The position numbers and the translations under genes are program-made. A DNA stretch of 64,000 nt. Origin: Labia minor (taxonomy: Eukaryota > Arthropoda > Insecta > Dermaptera > Spongiphoridae). The DNA is taken from positions 60,952,719 through 61,016,718 of the forward strand of contig OY720348.1 of assembly GCA_963082975.1 (NCBI GenBank), given 5' to 3'. Shown piece after piece: positions 1 through 14,000 of this stretch (position 1 is its first letter; each line of letters begins with the position of its first letter). The notes under the pieces were generated by a model. It saw only the letters and a program-made list of their open reading frames with translations. It did no database searches and was not told the DNA's origin.

Positions 1-929
1 ATATATTTTTTTATTTTTTCTTATTCTTACTATACAAAATATTAACGAACACAAAAAAAGAAATTATAAAAGTAGATTTAAGTGGGATGAAAAAGTACTG
101 GAACACTTTCCGGTTCTGAAAAAGGTAAGGGAACGTCCCCTCCCAAACACCACTGTATATATATATATATATATCAAGATAGATAAATATATAGAAAGAT
201 ATAATATATAATTCATTTTACAACAATTAGTAAATTATTATTTCTTTTAAATTTTTAGTGACAGATTTATTTATTTATATTTTAATACGTATTATTTTGA
301 TATAAGATATAAAAACGGACATGAATATAGAATAATGATATCATTTTCTAAATCAGAGAACCATTTAAGTTTGAATATAGTAAATATAACTTGTAAAAGT
401 ATAATATTAAACAAAAATATTTTATGAATAATTTTATATATATATATATATATATTATTTTATTTAATTTCCTTATATATACTTATTCATGAAATTCACA
501 TATAGTTTGGTCTCTTTTTATTATTTTTTTATTATTTTTTTTTTTTTGTTAAACAAAAGTTTATTTTATTTTATTTAAATATTGATACAAATTGATTAAT
601 AGAAGAATAGAAATATAAAAGACAAAGAGAGCTTTAACATAGAAATGAGATAAGAGGCACGATGTATAAATTGATACCAATGAAATGAACATTTATTTTG
701 ATTTATTTTTTTTTCTTTTTGATTAGAAAAGAATAAAAGTGGTATTTTATTTTTCAGTTTTTTTTTTGTTTTTTTGTTTTTTTTTTTGTTTTTTTTTTTT
801 ACAAGTTATTATTATAATTTACACACATTTTATTGTAACATCGGCTAATATAGAAATAAAAAAACAATAATCCGAAATATACTTAAATAATCTTACTATA
901 TTCAAGATTCAACGCGCCTGCACAATAGA
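1..929. other. AT-rich 3' flank, no gene seen
   Basis: Very AT-rich sequence with (TA)n tracts near 157-174 and 437-456 and T-rich homopolymer stretches near 530-550 and 755-800. I see no ORF, RNA gene or recognisable repeat element. Confidence 0.5.
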
Positions 930-1908
930 GAAGGTTTCATCTGGCCCTTCCTCTCTCTCTCTCTCTCTCTCACTTAAATCTGCCACTAAATCTGGATTGA
1001 ACTCCATTCTGGATTCCTATTTTTTAAGACTCAACAAACGACATGGTAGATTTTGGTCCCAATCGTCGATACACTGAAGCTGCTTTATAAATAGAAATGG
1101 TCCGGTTCTTGATGACTCTCCGACTAGTAGAACCCATTTAAAGTACATACATTAGTTCATTTAAGGATTTAATCTAATTGGAAACAATTGGCTTTGAATA
1201 ATTAAGTCTCTTCAGTCTTCTAAGGTGCATTCATACTTAACACTTTTTCTTAAGAGTCGAACAAGATGATTACGAGCAGCTGATTTTCGACTGGGCTTTT
1301 TGAACGTTTCTTTTTTTTTTTATACAATATTATACATATAATACAAATGTAACAGTATTTACTTTGCCAATTTTTAAATGGCCTGTGATATAATTTAACA
1401 ATTTAAATATCTGTCTATACTTTCCTAGTCTTATTTTTTAGGGAGTGATTTTATTTTTATAATATATAAAAATGTTAATTCAAAATAAGAACTCTCTTTA
1501 TCACTCCCAATTATCTCCTAGATCCTTTTTAGGATTTTTTTGACACTTTATGCTAGTATTGTAATCGAGGCACTCAATGTTAGGAAACTAATCTGCTTTA
1601 ATAACAACATTTTGGCCCGCCTTCTCGTTCAATTTTTAGCTGCATTTTCACAATTTTTTTTTCATTTTTCTTTGTAAAACATCTTTGAAAGTAATTTATG
1701 AACACTAAAATAAGCTTAATAAAATAAAACTCGTATAAAATTAAAAATTAAATGCGAAATCCTTAAGTCACCTGATCCAAATAAAATTCACTGTCAGTCG
1801 GCTGAATCACAGTTCTAATTTTACATGTGCCCAAAGAACATATCACAGTCACAACGCTTGTTTCGTTCAATAGAGATTGGCCAACAACAGATCAGGTGAC
1901 AATCGCCG
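930..1908 (-). other. Probable 3' untranslated region of the plexin gene
   Basis: This stretch directly follows the stop codon. It is less AT-rich and less repetitive than the sequence on either side, apart from a (CT)n tract at about 949-971. No ORF is supported. The mRNA end is not fixed: AATAAA-like hexamers are too frequent on the minus strand to choose one. Both assignment and extent are inference. Confidence 0.4.
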
Positions 1909-2016
1909 TCAGCAGGTAGACGTTTCTTCTCCCTCCAACGTACATGCTACGTTCTCTAATTTATGTGCAAGATGCATTTTCTTGCAATAAGGATCCATGT
2001 CGAGGGCATCAAGAAT
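1909..2016 (-). CDS. PlexB: Plexin terminal exon with stop codon
   Basis: This is 35 codons plus TGA, with acceptor [29 protein letters not shown] continues the last GAP helix (family form: I-L-x-A-L-E-x-D-x-x-x-x-K-x-x-L-x-x-K-L-E). The tail GEETSTC is short. A terminal S-T-C could serve as a PDZ-binding end, as vertebrate plexin B tails do with a different sequence; this is only suggested by position. Confidence 0.95.
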   Translation of the reverse strand: MLDALDMDPYCKKMHLAHKLENVACTLEGEETSTC

Positions 2017-5000
2017 CTAAAACAAAAACAAAAGAAATATAAGAAAGAGCAACAGATGTTAATATATATTATAGGGCAGGGGCCAGGTTGCCCGCGAAGC
2101 CATTTTCAAGTCCCCGCATTAAATTACTAAAAAAAAGGTAAAATGTTTTTGCGATCAGGCTCTTAAACATTTGCGATTTTTCAATATGGCTCTAAGTATC
2201 ACTAAGTGTGCCCACCCTGTTATATTAATTCAGAAATGTTGCCGACCCCTGTTATAGGGTACAAAATAATCATAACATTTGAATGATTCAAGTGGTTTAT
2301 AATTAGACTTTAGTTTTTCTATAAATGAATATTAAAATTATTATTTATTTCCACTAAAATGATCTTTAAAAAAGCTAACTATTAGTATCAATTATTTAAT
2401 TCAAATGAAATGTACATAAAAATTTATTTTAGTTTTGGTAATATTTTTGTATGAAATGTCGGTGGTGTACAGACAGATTATATAAACCGAACATTGTGAA
2501 GTTTTACATAAATATTTATTAAATGTTTTATACCAAAAATTAATTTATAGATTTTTTGAATATTTATTTATAAACTATATGGAAAAATATAAACATATAA
2601 ATAAGAACATTCTATGGAGAATATTTATAATAATTGATTTTTTTAATATTGAATCGATAATTAAATTTTATTAATACACCACATATTTGTATAATCTATT
2701 TCATTTAGTAAAATAAATGTACAACGTTTCGACAGTTTATTGTTATGAGGTACCGTCTGTTCAGTCTGCTGGAGTCGGAGCAAGCGTACGGTACTTGATA
2801 ACGACTGCAGAATTAGCAGTTGAAACGTTGTACATTTATTTTACTAAATAAAATAGATTATACACAAATATGTGGTGTATTAATAAAAATCCCTTTAATA
2901 ATCATAAAAATCACCAAAGTTTTAATAAAATTGAGTCGATAACATCACAATATAAAAATATATGGATTCTCTGGATATATAGAATTTTTTAAAATATTAT
3001 GCAGCCTAGGTAATTATATAGCATACAATTATTGTTTTTTTATATTATATAAGAATCATTTTAAAATTGTAATGAAACTTATAAATTATTAAAATTCTTT
3101 TGAAATCTTTAATGAAAGTTATATTAGAATTGCTATGATTGTCAAATTATCCATTTAGAAGATTAAATAAATTTTTTTATGATAATTAAATTAATAAACA
3201 TAAAATGAAATCTCAAAAGGATACATTCAAAAGAATGATTTCATATTCTCACCTGCGCACTATATTTAGTAACATAGATGTAAAGCTCTTTGAGCGCAGA
3301 TATTGTATCAAATTCGCCCATTTGCGAAACGGAAAGTTGTTGCATGGCTGTACTCATCTCTTGATCTGGAATTTGTGGTAACATTTGTACGTCACAGTAG
3401 AAATGGGCCACCATTTCTCGATAATGAGGAATATCCTTGGCGAAAAGGAGTTTGTTGGACGGAGAGTCTTTCCCTAGACGATGCTCCGTTGTTGAACAAG
3501 AGTCCATAAACGTTTGGGCAATCACAGACAAACACGAATCAACTGTTTGTGTTTTATTTATGTCAAAAATGAAGTCCGGGTTTTTAATAAAATTTACCCA
3601 AAATCTCAAAGGAAGACTAAAAAAAGAAAATAGGAATTGTTTAATTGTAATAAATAACACAACATATTACATAAAAATTAATATTATATAAAAATACTTT
3701 ACAATTAAATGTATATTGAAATGAAATTGAATTAAATCTCTTAACAAATACATTCAATTTATCTAAGATTAATTAATTAATTACATTAATTTTTGTTTGA
3801 TTATTTTAGATAGAATAAAAGGAGGAATTGTTAAATTATAATATAACAAAACATATAACATAAATTAATATTATAATAAAAATATTTTACAATTAAATTT
3901 ATTGAAACGAGATTGAAATGAAATCTGTTAACGAATACATTCAATTTTTGTAAGATTAATTAATTAATTAATGATATTAATTTTTGTTTTATTATTTTAG
4001 ATAGAATAAAAGGAGGAATTGTTAAATTATAATATAACAAAACATATAACATAAATTAATATTATAATAAAAATATTTTACAATTAAATTTATTGAAACG
4101 AAATTGAAATGAAATCTATTAACGAATACATTCAATTTTTGTAAGATTAATTAATTAATTAATGATATTAATTTTTGTTTTATTATTTTAGGTAGAATAA
4201 AAGGAGAATTGTTAAATTATAAAATAATACAACATATAACATAAATTAATATTATATAAAAATACTCTTTACAATTAAACTTATTGAAACGAAATTGAAA
4301 TTAAATCTATTAACGAATGCATTCCATTTTTGTAAGATTAATTAATTAATTAATTATATTAATTTTTATTTTATTATTTTAGGTAGAATAAAAGGAATAT
4401 TAAGATAGAAAAATACCTATTCGATTTCCATGCATGGACGACTTCAGGATCAACTATACTATGACGACGAGCAGCCTCATCCAAAAGGTCAAAGAGCCAT
4501 TTGACAGCGGGCGGAAGGGATTCGTTGACAGTTAAAATCGTTGTGAAGAAATCATCAACGAACTTCTGGATGGTGCCTTTGGTCGAAAGCAACCTCGTTA
4601 GGAAGATCTCAGGAATTGCCTTGTGCGTTCGTTCTCCGATTTTATTGTTCTGGTAGTGATGCTCGTCAATCGGCCGGACAAGGTGGTAGAGCCGGATCGC
4701 CGAGCCACTTTCCACATCTCCATTGACCATGACTATGGGCGGCAGAGAATTGCTGAAGTACGTTCCAGTGCCTAAACGTTCAACTGTTATTATATTTAAT
4801 TAACGCCCGTTTCTTATTCGCTTATCGAGAATGGAAAATGATTCCACTTGCTTTGATGACTTTCTCAACTAAATTAAATATCTTTCAAAAAGATATTTGT
4901 CTATTTTATTCCTCGTATAGAAAAATTAATTATTTCAATAAAAACAAAATTTATACAATCACCGAAATATATAATTTTAATCACTAATAAATATTTAAAA

Positions 5001-8000
5001 ATTTATTTAATATGCAATATCCTAAAGAATAATTATTGATAAGTAAATGTTTCACGATAATATTGTTTAGTAATTAATGGTTTAATTAATGTAAGATATT
5101 ATTTGTGTATTATATATATTAAATTAAATAATATTAAGTAATTATTCATATTTTAGTTTTTCATTGGGTTTTAATTATGCTTTTGATGAAATTTAAATAA
5201 ATATTTTACAAATCCGTTAATATGAATTAAGTTGAACAATATTTAACAAGTCTAGATAATATGTGTAATCGGTATAGAATATATAAACTATCATTTAGGC
5301 ACATTAAATTTTATATTATAGAAAATGTGAAAATTGGATATTTTGATAATGGGCAGTTGTTTATTGTATGTAAAAGGAAAATTGTACAGAGAGTAATAAT
5401 TTATTAATTTAAATATAACATTTGATCTTAATAAACAAATGTTTTGTCTGGAATTTTTAACAGCAGTCAAAAGATTAAATGAAATTCTCTGTATAATTCT
5501 TTCGATATATATATATATATATATATATATAATAGATTAATAGATAAAATATAATTATCTAATTATATATATGTATATATATATAAATATATCTATTAAT
5601 ATTAAATACTTACAGTTTTGACAGGGTTGTTTGCAATTCACGTTGTAACTATCATTTTGACGGGTAATTAAAGACATGACAGCTGACTCTTTGACACCAT
5701 AATGAGCGAGAGTATTTAATTTCCTCCATCCTCCGATTGATTTGGTTGTCAAATCTTCATCCTGGAGTGTCAAATGTCCACCACGACCATGTCGCCATTC
5801 TGAAAATAATCAATCTATTATTAATTGTCATTCTATTATCTCAACATAAACTTGGATACAATGAATGTGTATATCAGTATTTTTTTAAGTATTTTAACAC
5901 GTTGACGCTCATTTTTATACTATTGAAGGTCTAAAAAAGCACACCTTTACAAAATTAGTTAGTTTTTGGAGATTTTTATCACTAATTTTTTTGGTAAATA
6001 ATAATTAATTTATTATTTATTCATTGAAATTAATTATTACACTGATTGATATTGTTGAATTTAAAAGAAAATAAATTTATGATCAATATTTGCTTCATAT
6101 ACATTTATTTATAATAATTATAATATAAGACGTCGATAGATCATCAACATAGACGTCATTTACTTCTGGTCTGTGACTTCAACGTGTTAATAAGTGTAAA
6201 TGACTTGCTAGCAAGAGCTTCTGAGAAATATTATCAAATTACTATTTTCCCGATTGTAATATTTTCTATTTCAGCTATATATCAATATATTTTTAATTTA
6301 AACGTATAAAGAAATTGCAACTGTCTCTTAAAAATATGTAGAGAGATGAACTAAATAAAAATTGAATATATTTAATCATGAGATAATATTTTTGAATAAA
6401 ATATTGAATTGTACATTTAAATCAGCGGTGTCTAAACTGCGGCCCAAAACCCTTTGAGATGCGGCCCAAACGCGAATTATGGAAATATTTAAATTTTTTC
6501 AATATGGTTCTAAAAAAAGGGGTAAAATGATATTTATGTGCGGCCCAGCGTATTTTTTTTTTTTGCAATGTGGCCCTCGAATGGTCATAGTTTAGACATC
6601 CCTGATTTAAATAAAAGAAAAAAAATTTAAAATAAAAAATATTATATTATATAATTTTATATTATTATTAATATAATATTAAATATTATGGTAAAAAAAA
6701 CTAACTTACCCAAATCAACTTCGTGGATGGATGGTCTCATCGAGAAAGGAGTGTTTTTATAGAGAGCGTCAAGTATCTTAAATTTAACTTGGCTAATCGT
6801 ATCACAGTCTAATACTTTACATTGGACCTTTTCATCAATATCATCTTGAACAACATGGAGAGTCTGTACAAAAAAAAATACAATAAAGATTAATCATTTA
6901 AAAATATATCTATAATTATATATATACAAATATATATATATATATTTATAAATTAAAAATATAAATATATAAAAAAAAATAACATTTCAGTTGTTTGTTT
7001 TTCAAATTTTTAAACTTAGAAATAATTAAATACCACCACCGAAATTCTAGAGCATATAAAAAAGCAATATATTAAATGAACTAGCAAAATATCCCATAAA
7101 ATTAAGCAAGCAATCCAACAAAAGGGAATGGAAACCATAATGAATGTTTCACATACTTGATATGTTTGGTAAGGGATTTTTTCGTAATGTGGATCCTCCT
7201 GCACAAGATGGATTGTCTAGGAGAAAAAGAAGGAACAAAATGAACATAAAACATTGAAGCATAAAGAATTTTTACTAAAAGCATCAAATTGATTAGATTA
7301 AAACATGCATTTGAGTATTTTAATGTTCAAGTTTTTTGAGTTCTATTTTTAAGTGTTGGTTGTTTGTATAAAAAAGGTTGAATATTAAATAATATAGTAA
7401 ATAATTAAGTATATTTTTTTTTGTAAAAAAATACATCAAAATGTATTTAAAAATTCAATTTTACACTAAAAAAACAAAAAAAATCCTTTTTAAGATAGAA
7501 ATAATGAAGAAAAATTTCCATTTGTTTTTAATAGTCAGATTTTCAAAATATTAGTACCTATCAATGTTTCTATTCAAAGAATACAGTGTTAAGAAGCAAT
7601 AAGAGCAGATGAAGTTTAGTTTACCATTTCGTAAATAAGTGATAAATCAAAGGATAGTGCATAGTAAGTTTATATATCTTCTAGTATTTGGTATCATGAT
7701 GAATAGAATACAAATATGAAGAAAAAATTAATTTTATTAATGAAAAAAATGGATTAGAAATAAATTTTAAATAAATTTATTGATAAATGTTGTACTGTAA
7801 TTTAATTCTCATTGAGTCTTATTTTAAACCAATTTTAAGTTTTAAGAGCTCTTGATTTTGGTTAAAATAATATCAAGATGAGTACAATAGTACACTTACA
7901 ACTGGACCATGATCTATCTGCTCACGGAGCAGTCTCTCCTCAGAAAGTGAATACCGTGCATCATGGGTGACAGCATCCATTGGTCCTTTTTCGATCTGAT

Positions 8001-11000
8001 GCTTGATGGCTTTAAAAAGTAGAAAAAGCGAGGAACCTGCTTTCTCTTTCAAATAATTATACATGCAGAGCGCCATCCAATTTGTGAGCATCTTTTCTAC
8101 TACAGATTCGGTACGACGAAGCATCAATTGGGGGTGTTTGGTGCCTACAGATTTATCAATCAGTCGTAGTAAGAGACTCCTTAAAATATCCGTGGCATAC
8201 TCCATTTTATCCATCAGAACAACCATCAATAAAGAAGCAACATTGACCCTAAAAATGAAAATAATATTCAATAAAATCTTATTTCGTTCAGAACTAAAAG
8301 TCGATAATTCAATTATAATATAAGAATATCAATTGTGAAATTTCTCTATTTAAAAAATATAATATTATTAGAATTTCTACATTAATAAAGAATAATTTTA
8401 AAATATTTAATGGGATTTATTAAAAATAATAAATAAATATAGTTCTGTTATCTTGGTTTATTAAATATACGTAACATATTTATTTAATTTTTATTTCAAA
8501 GGAAAAAAATATTTTTAGTAGTAATATATATATACTTACTTATCACGAATATTAAATGATTTTTGTGCTTCCAATGTTTCAATAAATGTCAAAATAAAAT
8601 ATTTATTATTTATTAACTGTTCAAATTGAAGCATAGCTGCATCATAATTCGTTCTTGGACCATTGATTCGAACCTGAAAATAGAATTAAATATTCATTAG
8701 TATTATTTGTGTTATTTCAATTTACAAGTATATATAGATATATATATATATATATATTCAAATGTATGTGTTTCGATATATAATATAATATAATAGATCA
8801 CCATTGATTGATAACACAAATATAGCTTTAACATTAAATCAGTGGTTTCAAACCTTTCTGTACAGGCGTCCCCTTTTTTTTTAAAAAAATTATTGCCCCC
8901 CCCCCCCTTAATTTTTGTTAAGATCTAATTTCCTTTTTCAATACTCGGGCACATTTCTGAAATAATATAACAACGGGGTGGGCCAATGTTTCAGAGAATC
9001 GCAAAATCATCTGACCTTTTTTTTTTTTTAGAAATATATTGAAAAAAATAAAAAAAATCGAAAATGTTCAAAAGTTTGGCCACAAAATCATCATACATTT
9101 TTTTAGAACCATATTGAACAAAATTTGAAATTGGTTCTAATACCTTCGCGCTACCCCCCTTGCAACAGTCTCGCGCCCCACAGGTTGGAAAACGCTGCAT
9201 TATTATAATAAATTCAAATATTTTGTGAATTTCTTTCTATATTTTAAATTTAATATATTATTATATGCATATAAAATTTATATGGTATGATGGATCGATT
9301 ATTTACCTTTGGGTCATTGAGGATTGGATGATCGCTTACACCCGGGAAAAACACTTTCATAATATAACTTTTATGATCAAGTGATGGAATTCCAGATGAC
9401 TCGAGGTCAGCGGTGAGATCGGTCATATCAGTTTGTAGTTCAGCAAAAGCTACAAAAGGAACAAAAATGCAAGAATAATCAAAGATATTCTTTCAAAGTA
9501 TGAGAGAAAGCATGCACAATTCTGATTCTCATTCATTTCATCCGGGAAGAAATTATAAGTGAACACCTAATTAGTAAAATTTATGAAAAGTATTTTTTTA
9601 TCATTTCATTTAAATATTAATTTATTTAATTGATAAAAAAAAAATAAAAAAATAAATGTAAAATTAATAATATAATTCAATAAAAACATAATTTTGTTTT
9701 TTAAATTTTATATTTCAATAATAAAGAAGTTTTTAGTGTAGTACCAATTCAATATATGAACCGATTTGAAAGTGAATCTGTCCCAAATGAAATGGTATTA
9801 TTTACAATGTGCAATCAATTAGGAGCAGCAATTGGAGTTTATCAGAAGCTGATGGAAAAACAGAGAGGTTTCTTGAAGACACTCCAGACAAGATGGGATT
9901 TGGATTTCTTTTCCGTTTTGTCTAGATATAATAAATTTATTTTATTTTATATATATATATTTATTTATTTAATTTAAATGTAAATTAATGAATGTACTTA
10001 AAAAAAAAAAAAATCCAAATCAATAAGTGAATGACCAAGTGGTTATAAATTTGCATGCAATCTTCCTAGAATAGAAAAAGAAGGAATTTTTGATTAGTAT
10101 AGCCCCATGCCAATTAGATGGCAACTCGCACGCCGTATTAGTAGGTTAAGCTGCAAGACAAAGACAAATATATATATATAGAATTGAAGATAAGATTGAA
10201 GAATGAATATTCAATCAAGCGCAATACCATGCAGTAGGCGCGAACCATCGTTGCTGGATGGGTCCAACGTACACATCTGCGCGAAAGCTGAAAGAGAAAA
10301 ATCGCCCTTTACCAATAAATGACTTAGTTTTAAAGGTTGAATTAATCCCATTCCATGGGAGACTGAAAGGTGGGCAGAGAGACAGACATAGTCAACGGCG
10401 ATTGAGGGATAAGGGGATTATGGACATTGTCAACTGCTATTTGAAAATTAATTATTTTATTAGTATTATTATTAATACTATATTATTAATATATATCTCT
10501 TTATCTATAGATATATAAAAATAAAAAAATAAAAATTAGTAAAACACTCATCTTACAAATAAATATCAATAATTCGAAAATTATTGAAATTTAAAAAGAA
10601 TGAGTGATTATAAAAAAAAAAAATAATAAATAAAAATATGTACTTTCAAAAGAGATTGTTTTATTTTTTTATAAAAAAAATTTACCCCAATACCATCAAT
10701 CGTCATGCTATACTTTTTTAAAAGAATAGAAAAAAAAGTGTAAATCAAGGATAAATATAACATGGCACACCATTAATAAAAAAAAAATTTTTTTATTAAT
10801 TAATGATATTAATACAGTAGAATTATTAAAACAAATAATAATAAAGATATCGATAATGGTTAAAAAATTTAAAATATCTACTATATATTGAATTTGTGTT
10901 AAGAAATTGATTTATTGTGTTTTTTTTATAAAATAAATAGAAAATATTATTAGAGAAAAAAATTGAATAAAATTTCATTAAATTTATTTTCATTCAAATA

Positions 11001-14000
11001 AAAAACAAAAATTAAATACTTATTAAACAAATATATGTAAATTATAAATATATATAATAGTGTTAAAGCATGTTTGGGACGTTAGAGGCGCTGGATTAAC
11101 TTTATAATTTAAATTAATTAGTTTGTTTATTTTTATTGTTAATTATGTCTATTTATTGTATGTGATAGTACATGCCGGCGGAAACGTGTTAATTTATTCT
11201 TTTAGGTATTGTATTTCTATATTATTATTTTGTTATTTATGTATATATTTTTAATATTGTATATTCTTTTAGAATTAAATAAAATCTCGTATTTTAAAAA
11301 CGGACTTACAAATTAAATTACAAGTTATTTTAAACCATTATATTGAGAACGATAAAACATAAATAATTAACAATAAAAATATACAAACTAATTAATTTAA
11401 ATTATAAAGTTAATCCGTTCTTTAATCCAAACATTTGGTTTAACACTATTATATATATTTATAATTTACATATATATATATAGATATATATGATATTATG
11501 AAAAAAAAATTGGAATATAGTGAAATGTTTCAAATCGGTTCAAATGGAAATAGAAAACTCTCTGAAATTCAATGAAGGAGTGTAATATATAAATATATAT
11601 ATATATTATAAAAGATAAATGTTTATAATAAAATCTAGGTAATTTAATTAAAATTTAAGAAATAAAAACAAGTATTTTACAGTACCTAATTTGCATTCGC
11701 TCCTCACGTTACTTTCCAAAGTGTCCATTTGAATTTGGATCCTCTTATATTCCCTTTCAGCTTGGGTTGATTTTCTTCGATACACAATGAGTACGATTAC
11801 GAAAAGGAATACCAGAAAGAGAGTACCTGCTGCGATACCAGCAATCGCTTCTGGAGGGAATGAATATGGTTTCATCACTTCGTATCTAAAAACACATCAT
11901 TAAAAATGTATTAATTTTATTATAAAAAAAAAATAAAATAAAAAAATCCAAATGATAAATTTATAAATAGAAAAAGAATATAAATATTATTTTGATAATT
12001 TATATTTTATTTTAAAGAATATACCTATCATAATTAAATTAAATTATTATTTTTATATTTTATAGTTCATTTTAAAGTAAAAACTCGTTTTAGTTGTTTT
12101 ATAAACTAGGTATATAATATTTATTATAAATAAACTATTATGTTACTTTTATAGTAGAATTTATTTTTATTTCTACATATCATCTATTTATCAATTTGTT
12201 TTATTTTTTTTTATTTCAATATTATTTATATATCTTTGTTAAATTTTATTTTATTTTGCTAAGTAAGTTTTCTACTCAGACTACCACATTTATTTAGTAG
12301 AAAACTTCTAAAAATATAAGAAAAAAGGTAATTTATTATACTTTGCTGACCTATAAATATATGCAAAGAGAGAGAGAATATTTATTAATACTTTTAAGAG
12401 GTAAACTAGAGTTATTTTTTATATTGTTAATGGAACTATAAATAAAAATTATAAGACCATAATATATCTAAAATCAATATTTATCTTCTATAAATTTTAT
12501 TTATTATAGTTTCTATTATATATAAATAACGATAATTTGTCAAATAGTATTACGTTCGCATTCTGACAAATGACTATTACTTTATTAACAACAACAACAA
12601 AATAATCCTTAATAAAGTAATTGATTTTTAAATTATGTATATATAGAGTTCCCGGCATCATATGCTGCCGGCAGTATAAAACTCTTCTTAGAGGGACATA
12701 CGGCTTTTAGTTTCAAATATTTACAAAACAGCACAATGTTTTAAAATTATTAACTTTATTCAAATCGTCGTAAGAATTTTTTTATTTTTTTATTTTTTTT
12801 ATTTGACAATTATTTAATTTAACAAAACAAAATTTAAAATAAATGAAGTTAGTTACAAATTAAATTAATTGACAATTTGTTTGTAACTAACTTCATAATC
12901 TTTCAGACATCACATACATACGACGGAAATTATTCATATAGATAATATGCTAAAGGTTTTTAAAGAAAAAATAATAATTGTTAATATGTAAAACTGAATT
13001 TTTTTTTTTATTTCATTACCGAAGATGTCCAATTGGAAAGCGTAATGATCGACCAACTCGTACAACAACCAAAGGAAGACCGAGTTCTGTGGTAACACCG
13101 AGTTCATTAGTTCCCGCTGGTTGTACATCTGGTGGAGTGCAAACCAGTTGTGATAACGCCAAAGAGGTGACGTTACATGCTTGGGTACCAATGGTTACAT
13201 TCACATCGGACTCATCCGATGCCAAATTTAAATTTTCTCCCTAAAAACAAAATACATATTATATATATATATATATAAGATTATATAACCATTTTTATAA
13301 TTTATTCCTTAACTTAAAAATTATCTTATTGTTTAATAAAATTATATATTTTATATAAATATACATACATAAATATTAGTAATTTAAGAATGAAGAAGAA
13401 AATATAAAATTTTAAAATTAAATTGAAAAATGGATAAATTAAATATATAATCGGATTTTAATTACCTCAATTACAAGTGTATCGCCTTTATATAGTTTTT
13501 GATGATTGGGAAATTCAAAAAATTTCGGGTCATCCACGTATAATAATTGGGAACGAATTAATTGAAAATGTTTTTCTAGATCGCGTACTGCTTCCACGTT
13601 ATCCATTATAAAACCAATTCTTGCTATCAATTGAGTACCGTGATATTTTGTATGAAGGGATCTGGATAATCTTCGACCTTGATGGGCAATGATCGCTTCT
13701 GTAAATTTGGCATTAACTGCAGGTGATGGGCATTCCATTTGCGCTGTATTGAGAACAGTGCAAATCTACAAGACACACACACACATACAAATATATTAGA
13801 ACAAATTATTGAACACATTGAATAATAATATAAAAAATCAATATAAATAATTATTTACCGTTTTATTGACAGGTTTAGTATCTTCACCAATATATACTAA
13901 CATCTCCGGTTTAAGAATTGTATCTAAATTTGTTCCGTGCACGGTAATCATTCTTCCTCCTGAAGCAAAACTCTTCAATGGTTTGATTTCCATGATAGTT

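Noticed and set aside
3303-3691. Plus-strand ORFs over the GAP exon.
   Set aside because: Antisense shadows of the plexin exon at 3,253-3,616.
3617-4416. CRISPR-like periodicity.
   Set aside because: Units are contiguous 191-bp tandem repeats without spacers, in a eukaryotic intron.
9756-10518. Two plus-strand ORFs of 73 and 86 codons in a plexin intron.
   Set aside because: No domain recognised, ends run into AT-rich simple sequence, and no promoter or splice evidence.
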